A DNA stretch of 64,000 bases from Paraburkholderia sp. BCC1885. GTDB lineage: Bacteria > Pseudomonadota > Gammaproteobacteria > Burkholderiales > Burkholderiaceae. Below, one piece after another: positions 18,901-27,000 of the stretch (positions within the stretch are counted from its first letter, which is position 1; every line of letters begins with the position of its first letter). The stretch is taken from positions 62,001 to 126,000 of the forward strand of contig NZ_CAAJGM010000263.1 of the NCBI RefSeq assembly GCF_900996235.1, read 5' to 3'. The position numbers were made by a program, and so were the translations under genes. The notes beneath the pieces are model-generated. The model had not been told where the DNA came from and did no database searches. It was given only the letters and a program-made list of their open reading frames with translations.

Positions 18901-21011
18901 GCCGCATCGAAGCTCACGGAAGCAAAATTCAGGTAGCGGTCCGCGGCGCTCACCTCGTACCGCTGCGCAACCGCGCGGCAATGCATCGCCAGCGCCCCGT
19001 GTGCGACTGCCACGCCCTTCGGCCGCCCAGTCGATCCCGATGTGTAGACGACGTAGGCGAGATTATCCGCGTGCGGCTCGCGCAGCAGCTTATCTGTGGA
19101 TTCATCTGCGGGTTCGTTCGCGACATCAAGTACGTCGAGGTCCATTCTGCGAACCGTGGACGGAGGCAGACGCGACGCTGTGCTGGCTTGCACCAGCAGC
19201 AGCTGGATGCCGCTATCCTCGATCATGTAGGCGAGCCGCTCGGGTGGATACGCCGGATCGAGCGGCACATAAGCGCCGCCCGCTTTGAGAATGGCCAACT
19301 GCACGACCAGCATCTCTACCGAGCGCGCCATGGCGAAGCCGACCAGAACCTCCGGGCCCACGCCTTCACGAACCAGTCGCGCGGCGAGACGATTGGCTCG
19401 CTCATTGAGCTGGCGATAGCTTAGTCGTTCGTCTGCGAATATCACGGCCAGTTCGTCTGGATGGGTCGCTGCCTGCGCTTCGAACTGCCGGTGTACGAGC
19501 GACGACCCGGCTGGTCCATGCGTGCCGTTTGCCCAGGAATGCAACTGCTCCCACTCCATCTCGTCGAGCAACTCGACTTCACCTACGGCCCGCGCGGGAT
19601 TCTCAAGCAGAGCACGTAGCAAACGAACATAGTGACGACAGAAGCGCTCGATCGTCGCTTCGTGAAACAGTTCACGAGCGTAAATCAGTTGTGCAGATAA
19701 ACCTCCGTCGCCACTCTCGACAATGTTAAGCGTCAGCTCGAACAGCGCCTCGCCATCGCTAAACTCGTACCGCTCGACGGCCAACCCCGGCAGCGTATCG
19801 AGCATCCGATAGTCACTGAGCAGATGATTGAACATCACCTGGAACATGGGGTTGTGACTCAGACTGCGCTGCGTATGCAACGCATCGACCAGAACGTCGA
19901 AGGGCAGATCCTGATGGGCTTGCGCTTCGAGCATCGCCTGACGGGTTCGTTCGAGCAGTTCGCTCAAAGTATCGCGGGCGGTCACTTGCGCGCGCAATAC
20001 CTGGGTGTTGACGAAGAAGCCGATCAGCGGTTCCGTCTCGACACGGTTGCGGTTCGCCACCGGCACGCCAACCCTGATGTCGCCTTCACCGGTGTAGCGA
20101 TACAGCAGCGCCTGGAAGGCAGCCAGCAGTATCGTGGCCGGGGTTGTCGAACTGCGCTGCGCCCGCTCGCGTATGGCCCGCGCCAGTTCGGCCGGTAACG
20201 CCGTAGCGTGACGGCCCGCGCGATACGAGCCGTGTGCCTGACGCGGCGCATCCGTTGGCAGCGCGAGCACCGGGTGAGTCTCTCCGAGAGCTTCGCGCCA
20301 GTACGCCAGTTGCTTTTCCTGTTCGCCCGCTTCGAGCCATTCGCGTTGCCATGCTGCGTAGTCCGCGTATTGCACCGGTAGCGCCGGAGTCATCAATTGC
20401 TCGTTCAAAACGCGTGAGCGGTAGTGCGCCACCAGTTCTTTCAGCAGCACCTGCACCGACCAGCCATCCGAGACGATGTGATGCAGCGCCAGCGCCAGCA
20501 GACTGCGTCCGTTCTCGCTGCGATAAAACCCCGCTCGCAGCAATGGACCGTTTGTCAGATCGAACGGCTCGCTCGCCAGCACGCGCGCCGCCGCATCGAT
20601 CTGCGTGGCGGGCAACGTCTGCTCGCGCCAGTCGAGGCACACCTGTGCGTCTATCCGTTGCTCGACACGGCCGGCTTCATCCGCGACGAAGCGCGTGCGC
20701 AACACTTCATGTCGCGCTACGATCGCTTCCAGGCTCGCGCGCAATGCGTTGGTATCAACCTCACCTATCAGCCACAGGCCACCCGCCACGTGATACGCGC
20801 GGCTCTCAGGCGCAAGCTGCCACATGAACCATTGACGCTGCTGCGCGTATGAAACCGGCAGCCTCTGTTGCTCGCCTCGATCACGCGCGAGAATCGGCAA
20901 TTGCGCTGGCGTCACGCCCTGCTCGTTCATCTTCTGCCAAAACAGGCGGCGCTTGTCCGGCGTCAGTCTGATGAAACGCTCGGCGATACGTCGCGCGGTG
21001 TCTTTTTCCAT
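12957..21011 (-). CDS. NRPS, two modules: C-A-PCP-E-C-A-PCP
   Basis: Elongation synthetase of 2,684 residues. Domains by motif: C (HHIVSDGWS, about residue 180), A (core TSGSTG about 655), PCP (GGDSI about 1052), E (HHLAIDTVSW about 1247), C of the D-accepting type (IYPLAPMQTGIVFHSLL about 1600), A (about 2220) and PCP (GGHSL about 2620). There is no thioesterase, so the chain must pass on. Codes read by eye against GrsA: module 1 DAENIGAITK, module 2 DGEDHGTVTK. Both have Glu239, pointing to basic or ornithine-like residues. The first residue is epimerised. The ATG at 21011 was preferred; a TTG at 21023 overlapping the previous stop is possible. Its first C domain is almost a copy of one in the preceding synthetase. 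By logic it follows the FAAL protein. Confidence 0.93.
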   Translation of the reverse strand: MEKDTARRIAERFIRLTPDKRRLFWQKMNEQGVTPAQLPILARDRGEQQRLPVSYAQQRQWFMWQLAPESRAYHVAGGLWLIGEVDTNALRASLEAIVARHEVLRTRFVADEAGRVEQRIDAQVCLDWREQTLPATQIDAAARVLASEPFDLTNGPLLRAGFYRSENGRSLLALALHHIVSDGWSVQVLLKELVAHYRSRVLNEQLMTPALPVQYADYAAWQREWLEAGEQEKQLAYWREALGETHPVLALPTDAPRQAHGSYRAGRHATALPAELARAIRERAQRSSTTPATILLAAFQALLYRYTGEGDIRVGVPVANRNRVETEPLIGFFVNTQVLRAQVTARDTLSELLERTRQAMLEAQAHQDLPFDVLVDALHTQRSLSHNPMFQVMFNHLLSDYRMLDTLPGLAVERYEFSDGEALFELTLNIVESGDGGLSAQLIYARELFHEATIERFCRHYVRLLRALLENPARAVGEVELLDEMEWEQLHSWANGTHGPAGSSLVHRQFEAQAATHPDELAVIFADERLSYRQLNERANRLAARLVREGVGPEVLVGFAMARSVEMLVVQLAILKAGGAYVPLDPAYPPERLAYMIEDSGIQLLLVQASTASRLPPSTVRRMDLDVLDVANEPADESTDKLLREPHADNLAYVVYTSGSTGRPKGVAVAHGALAMHCRAVAQRYEVSAADRYLNFASVSFDAAAEQCFVPLMKGAAIVLRDDEVWSAHRLAGEIRSKGITVVNLPPAYLDAFAQAAQADAVGVRVCIAGGEAWSKAGFDAVRRHLKPQRVFNAYGPSETVITPTLWQPDVRHDAPDGFDGSYAPIGRPVGERSAWVLDARMNLVPSGLPGELYLGSLGMARGYLHRPALTAERFVPDPFADKPGARLYRTGDLVRWRHDGQLEYLGRIDHQVKVRGFRIELGEVEAQLRAQPGVRDAVVDAQEGPGGMRLVGYVSLLPGCAPDTAALRAGLAAKLPDYMVPAALIVLDALPLNPNGKVDRRALPAAAVALEPESGEAAQGAVEEQLAAIWAQSLRRERIGRHENFFELGGDSIMGLQIVARARQAGLALTARQIFEQQTIAQLAACAVAIDKAQADEAGAANTIEPDAPVPLLPIQAWFFAEPLEERQHWNQAVLLRVDQAIDTACMEKALNEVVAHHDSLRLRFEPCEPAQSDGIGWRQSYARSERAGATRLKIATDVSVAAIEALCDATQRTLDLTQGPLLRALVMQIDDGSARLFIAVHHLAIDTVSWRILLDDLRRAYVQLQAGEPVSLPERTTSYQTFGRQLQQAARRPEVERHGEWWLALADVPAALPPRVTHRERSGFRNEEGGEDHSGSHEVRSTPVSATVRFDAVTTSRLLRDAQSAYRSQLADLLLLASGRALCRFAGCDVLRIDLEGHGRETHFGAADLSRTTGWFTAVYPFRLAPTGAIGTALKRVKEARRAVPHGGMSFGMLKYLGSDVQRAALSRVGHAEVLFNYLGQFDTVVADNSNHSGGWQPANERSGRAHSERNRSTHALEITGQIRGDELSLTWLHANGDRYDAATIEALAQDFRRELLTILEHCESGASGVTPSDLPLAALDQARLDDLPMPASEIADIYPLAPMQTGIVFHSLLGQQPGAYVNQLRVDIDRLDCTRFQAAWEAAAMRHDILRTGFLQFDDAPRQWVARSVSAPFTVEDWRDASDQSLAARLDTFAAAQIERGFDLSRPPLWRITLIRTSATRHHLVWTFHHALLDGWSAAQLLAEVLGAYEGRQLAEPPVRYRQFIAWLQTRGHAASEAWWRAQIDGLEGPTLLASALSKPAATKAESQRPVTSHASLGRIWNAEQTAFLSNVAKAQRVTLNTLVQAAWLMLLQRYTGQRTVTFGATVAGRPAAIEGIERTLGLFINTIPVVAVPQPSSSVAEWLEQIQQLGLEAREHEHVALYDIQRWAKLEGGQPLFDSIVVFENYPVDEILAGSTPRELQFSGLRNEDRTSYPLTLSVTHGQHAHRTDASHGEDVLRIEFAYACDAFDAAQIEQIAAHLAALIDAFVANPAAPLGSLTMLSHTERTQVLQWGTGPAVEPAALVHERIAYQAKIRGSAEALVLDGESLDYATLERRANHLAHRLREAGVGRESRVGIAVDRSFEMIIAVLAVLKAGGAYVPLDLAYPAERLAFMIEDSGIELALTAGVSVQALARLGIKSVDIRQALLRPSPAPKEDEAPSINVSRDNLAYIIYTSGSTGRPKGVAITHEALAQHTQVSIGMFGLSAEDRVLQFSTFNFDGFVEQVFATLSVGAALILRGPQLWSSARFLDEVEQQRITVADLTTAYWNALAQDLATHPRARIACRSLRRVHAGGEAMPADGILAWRAAGLDDMALANTYGPSEATVTASAFDCSPYLRAEEVPPRISIGGPLAGRSLQVLDAWLNPVPVGVAGELCIGGALLARGYHGRAALTAERFIADPHAASPGDRLYRTGDLVRWNANGTLDYLGRLDHQVKVRGFRIELGEIEAQLLRLPQVREAVAVVRESASGARVLAYVTVSPGVHPEDGHALRASLAATLPDYMMPAMVLVLDTLPLNPNGKIDRHALPLPNAHDVREVGGVDDAPQGELETALAAIWATVLEVQLVRRGDRFFELGGHSLAAMQVQALIRRTLGIDAQLADLMNNQPLHRLAQTLASAGRLGQDDEAIAAEMQDILAEL
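19826..20852 (-). repeat. C-domain copy 2 of a near-identical pair
   Basis: This part of the C domain opening the two-module NRPS is nearly identical, in protein and largely in DNA, to 23138-24165 in the preceding NRPS. Both span about 1,028 bases from the WFMWQLAP motif to the LSHxPxFQVMFNH motif. This suggests recent duplication or gene conversion. Boundaries are approximate. Confidence 0.6.
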
Positions 21012-21019
21012 GAATCGGC

Positions 21020-24000
21020 TCAAAGGGTATCGATAAAAAGATCCAGGCCGCGCAGTGCGTCGTCGTTGCCCTCGCCTTTGCTCACGCGCTCGATTGCCGC
21101 GGCCTGTTCATGCAACGTCGCCGCTTCGAACAACGTGGCGAGCGGCAGATTGGCCTTTAGTTCGAGCGCAATGCGCGCATTCAGACGTACTGCCAGCAGC
21201 GAATGACCTCCCAGCGCGAAGAAGTCATCGTGACGGCTAATGCGCCCGGCTCCCAGCAACGCCGCCCAGATGGCCGCCAACCGTGCTTCCATACCCGCGC
21301 GTGGCGGCTCCCATGACGCCTCGCTAGCCGTCTCTATCGATGGCTTCGGCAACGCCTGGCGGTCGACCTTGCCGTTCGCGTTCAGCGGCATCGCTGCAAG
21401 CGGCACAATTCGCCACGGCACCATGTAATCGGGCAGGCTCTTTGAGAGCCGCGATCGCAAAACCGCTGCATCGACCGATTCGCCCGCCACGTACCCGATC
21501 AACTTGCCGTCGTGCGCAATGACGACCGCTTCGCGCACACCCGCCTCGACCGTCAAGGCTGCTTCGATCTCGCCCAGTTCAATCCGGAATCCGCGGATTT
21601 TCACCTGATGGTCAAGCCGCCCCAGATAATCGAGCGCGCCATCCGCGCGCCAGCGCACCAGATCGCCAGTGCGATAGAGACGCGCAGCGGAATCGAACGG
21701 CGACGGCACGAAGGATTCGGCCGTCAGCGCCGGTCGCCCCAGATAACCGCGCGCAAGACCGGCGCCACCGAGATATAGCTCGCCTGGCACGCCCTGCGGA
21801 ACCGGCTCCATCCGCTCATCCAGTACCCAGGTCTGGGTTGCGGCGATTGGCCGCCCGATCGGCACGGGACGGCCGCCTTCCTCTATACAGGTCCACTCGG
21901 TGACATCGATAGCGGCTTCTGTGGGTCCATACAGATTGTGCAAACTGACTTTCGGCAACGCTTCGGACACCCTGGCTTGCAAATCCGCCGATAGCGCCTC
22001 GCCGCTGCATATGACTCTCACCAACTCCTCGCCGCAACGCGATGCGTGTCCACTCGCGATGAACGCCTGCAACATCGAAGGCACGAAGTGCAACGTGCTC
22101 ACCCGGTAGTCACAGATTGCGGCAGCAAGACGCTCAGGGTCGCGGTGCGCGCCGGGCGCGGCGATCGCGAGGCGCGCGCCTACCATCAATGGCCAGAAAA
22201 ACTCCCACACGGAAACATCGAAGCTGAATGGCGTCTTTTGCAGAACGGTCTCGCCGCGCTTCAGTTCGTATGCCCGCTGCATCCACACCAGACGATTCCA
22301 CAATGCATCGTGACGATTGCCCACGCCCTTGGGACGGCCGGTCGAGCCGGAGGTGTAGATGACATAGGCGAGATTGGCGCCGTGCAACAGCACGTCGTCG
22401 AGATTCGTGTCGGCATGGGAGGTAGCGTCGATGGATTCCAATTCCACGCGACGCACACCGCTTACCTCGGGCATGGCGACGTCCCGTTGGCTCAATAACA
22501 AATCGATGCCACTGTCGCCAGTCATGTAGGCAAGACGCTCGGACGGATACGAAGGGTCCAGCGGTACATAAGCCGCGCCCGCCTTCATGACGGCGTAGAG
22601 CGCAATCACCATCTCCAGCGAGCGGTTCGCTGCCACGCCGACGCGCGATTCGACCCCCACGCCTTGCGCACGCAACCAGCGGGCAAGCTGGTTGGCGCGA
22701 CTGTTCAGTTGTCCATATCTTAATATTTGATTGTCGAACAGCAGCGCCTCGTCGTCAGGGTATGCTGCTGCACGACGCTCGAAAGCGCGAAATACTGGTT
22801 CATACCCTACGTAGCGGGTCGAATTTCGGCTCCAGCTCGCGAGCGTCGCGCGCTCCGCGTCGTCGGTGAGCGTAATGGCGTCGACAGCTTCGTCCATTGC
22901 ACCGGTGGCAGTCGAAAACGCTTCAAGCAGGCGCTGATAATGGCGCGCCATGCGCTGTACTGTCGATTCGTGAAATAGCTCTTGCGCGTAGGTGAATTCG
23001 AGCGTCATGTTGCCGTTTTCCTCCTCGCGCGTATCGAGCATCAGTTCGAATTGCGCCATTGCGCCTGGCAACCGGTACGGCTCGATGGAGAGATCCGGCA
23101 ATTGCTGGAGCACTCGCCAGTCGCGCCGCTGGTGATTGAACATCACCTGGAACAAAGGGGTATGGCTCAGGCTGCGTTCGGGACGCAATGCGTCCACCAG
23201 CACGTCGAACGGCAGCTCCTGATGAGCCTGCGCGCCTTCGGCCGCTTTGCGCACCCGAGACAGCAAGGCTTCCGGCGTGGTTGATCCATCTATCCGGCTG
23301 CGCAGCACCTGAGTGTTGACGAAGAAGCCGATCAGCGGTTCCGTTTCGACCCGGTTGCGATTCGCCACCGGCACGCCCACCCTGATGTCGCCTTCGCCGG
23401 TGTAGCGATACAGTAGTGTCTGGAACGCGGCCAGCAGCACCGTGAACGGTGTCGTCGAATCGCGCTGCGCGCGCTCGCGTATGGCCTGCGCGAGTTCGCG
23501 CGGCAACGTCATGGCGTAGCGGCCCGCACGATATGACGCATGCGCCTGACGTGGTGCATCCGTGGGCAGCGCCAGTACCGGTTGCGTCTCTCCAAGCGCT
23601 TCGCGCCAGTACTTCAGTTGCTTTTCCCGTTCCCCCGCTTCGAGCCATTCGCGCTGCCACGCTGCATAGTCGGCGTATTGCACTGGAAGCGCGGGATTTA
23701 TCAACGGCTCGTTCAATACGCGAGCACGGTAATGCGCCACCAACTCTTCCAGCAATACCTGCACGGACCAGCCATCCGAGACAATGTGATGCAGCGCCAA
23801 CACCAGCAGACTGCGTCCGTTCTGGCTGCGATAAAGCCCGGCTCGTAGCAGCGGACCGTTTGCCAGATCGAACGGCTCGCTCGCCAGCGCACGCGCCGCC
23901 GCATCGATCTGCGCGGCGGGCAATGCCTGCTCGCGCCAGTCGAGCCGTGCCTGTGCATCTATCCATTGCTCGACCCGGCCCGTTTCGTCATCCGCAGCGA

Positions 24001-27000
24001 AGCGCGTGCGCAGCACTTCATGCCGCGCCACGATCGCCTCCAGGCTCGCACGCAGCGCTGCCGCATCAACCGCACCGGTCAGCCACAGACCGCCCGCCAC
24101 GTGATACGCGCTGCTTTGCGGCGCAAGCTGCCACATGAACCATTGACGCTGCTGCGCATAAGACGCCTCCGTGCGTGTGCGTGCCGCGTCGGGCAGGCGC
24201 CTGATCGAAGTCTGCCGCTGGTCTTCCCGCTCGCCCGTCGCGGCCTTCGCTTCCGCCTGACGCGCGAGCTCGGCCAATGTCTTGCGCTCGAACAATTGCT
24301 TGGGCGTAATCCACCAACCCGCTTTGCGCGCCTTCGCCACAACCTTGAGACCAAGAATCGAATCGCCGCCCACTTCGAAGAAATTTTGCCCGCGTTCAAT
24401 CGTGCCTGCTTCGATGCCCAGCACGTTCGCCCAGATTTGGGCCAATGCGCTTTCGGCCGGGCTATGGGGTGCGTCGTCGTTATCGTTGCCGCTGGCGCCG
24501 ACGTGATTGACGTTGTTAGCGCGCGCGGACTTTGCCGCAAGATATGCGGTCAATTCAACCCGCAATGCTGCGCGGTCGACTTTGCCGTTGGCGTTGAGCG
24601 GCAACGCGTCGAGCGCAATCGCTTCGGCCGGCGTCATATAGTCGGGCAAGGTGCGCGCCGCGTCCATGCATACCGCGTCCAGCGCACGGTTCGACACGAC
24701 GAACGCGGCCAATCGCTTACCCGACGCAGAGTCATACGCCAGCACCGCCGCTTCCCGCACGCCGTCTACAGCGAGGAGGGCACGTTCGACCTCGCCTGGT
24801 TCGACACGATAGCCACGCACCTTGATTTGGTCGTCTACCCGCCCAAGGTATTCCAGCCAACCGTCAGCCGCGCGCCGTCCGCGATCGCCAGAGCGATAAA
24901 GACGGGCGCCCGCTACCAGCGGATCCGGCACGAAACGCGCCGCCGTGAGTCCCGCGCGACCGTGATAGCCGCGCGCGACGCCTGGGCCGCCGAGATACAG
25001 TTCGCCTTCGGCGCCCGGCGCGACCGGCTCCATGCACTCATCCAGCAGGTAGATGCGGGCATTGGGCAACGGTGCGCCTAGCGGAAGATCGCGCCCGGGT
25101 TCGCTAGCGTCTGCGAGCACGTGCATTGCGATGCCGACTGTCGTTTCCGTGGGACCGTAGTGGTTGAAAATGCGACACGGCGCATCGAGCGCGCGCAGAC
25201 GTTCGAGCAGTGCAGCGGAAGTCGCCTCGCCGCCGACGATCAACGCCTGGCTCGGCAATACGTCACGAGGATCCGCTGCCGATAGCAACGCCGAAAGATG
25301 ACTCGGCACGATCTTCAGTACACCTATTCTGTGTTCCGACACGTATCGTGCAAATCCATCCGGATTGAACGCCAGATCTTGCGCCAGCAAATGCAGCGTG
25401 CGTCCCGAGCATAGTGCTCCGAACAGCACCGTGTGACCGAGATCGGCCGCAGGTGTCGAAGCCATTGCAAACGACGCATCGTCGTCGACATTCAGCGTGG
25501 CAAGCATGCCTTGCACGTAATTCGCGAGTGCCCGATGCGTGATCACTACCCCTTTCGGCTCGCCAGTCGAGCCCGATGTGTAAATCGTATAGGCGGCGCT
25601 GTCGGCATGGATACCCGTGCGCGTGCGCAGTGCAGATATGCTCGGCGGCGAAGACTTTTCGGGCAATACATTTGGGTCATACCGCAACGTCAACGTATCG
25701 ATGCGCAATTCGGCGAGACCCGCGGGCAATGCATCGACATGCAACAGCGCGACTGCACTGCTATCTGCGATTTGCGCGGCGATTCGCGCAACCGGTATCT
25801 GCGGATCGAACGGCACCCACGTCGCCCCTGCCTTGAAGGCGGCCAGCATGCCGAGCACCTGCTCGATCGAGCGTCCGGCCAACACGCCGACGCGCGCTTC
25901 GTTGCGCACGCCCAACACGTCGAGTTGCGCCGCCAGCGCATCCGCTGCCGCGTCCAGCGCGCTGAACGTCACGCTGCGCTCGCCATCGCGCAATGCGACA
26001 CGCGTGGGGCAACGGGCGACGCTGGTATCCCACAACGCCAGCACATCGTGCGCATCATAGTCGCTTCGATTGCCAGATAGCGTAGATGCGTCGAGCAATT
26101 CTCGTGATATTTCCGAGACCAGAGACGGCTGAACGGCTTGCAGGTCTTCGAATGCATGCGACGCTGGCGCGACTTGCCAGCCATGCTGTTCCCACTCCAC
26201 CTCAGGTGCGTCGACAAGCTGCGCCGCCAGCTTCACAAACATCTCTGCGAACCGCGCAGCAAACCCCGCATCGAAGATCCCATCGTCATACGCGAGCAAA
26301 CAATCGAGCGCCGCCCCTGTATCCGTGAAGTCAAGCGCCAGATCAAAATGTGGCGCTTCGTTCAGCAACACGTGAAGCTGCGCATCGAGCGGTTCGAACG
26401 CGTGTTCGACGAAGGGTTGCTGTTCGGTCAGCTTGACCTGAAACAGCGCGGCGCCATTTTTTCCCCGATTCGGCTGCAACGCACTGACAAGCTGGTCAAA
26501 CGGCACATCCTGATGGTCCTGCGCGGCCAGCACGGTCTCGCGCACAGCATCGACCAGCGCATCGAAGGTGCGATGCCGGCTCATGCGCGTGCGCAAAACC
26601 TGCAGATTGATGAAGTACCCCACCATCGACTGCGCTTCGGGACGTTTGCGCAGTGAGAGCGGAGCACCGACGCGGATATCATCTTTGCCGCTCAAACGCT
26701 GCAACACGACGTTCAGAATCGCAAGCATGGTCATGAAAAGCGTGGCGCGGCGTGGTCTGCCAAAGCGCTTTAGTTTTTCAGTGGTCTGTGCAGGCAGCGC
26801 GAACCCGAGACTCTGCTGACGACCCGCGAGACGCGAGACGCCTGCAATATCCCAGGCGGACGGCGTAAATAGCTGGGCGGAAGCAGCAGGATCTCCATCC
26901 GCTGCGAGTTGGTTGCGCCAGTAATCGAGCTGACGTGAAATCGCGTCACTGTCGAGTGATTCACGATCCCACGCCACGTAATCGGCATATTGCAACAATA

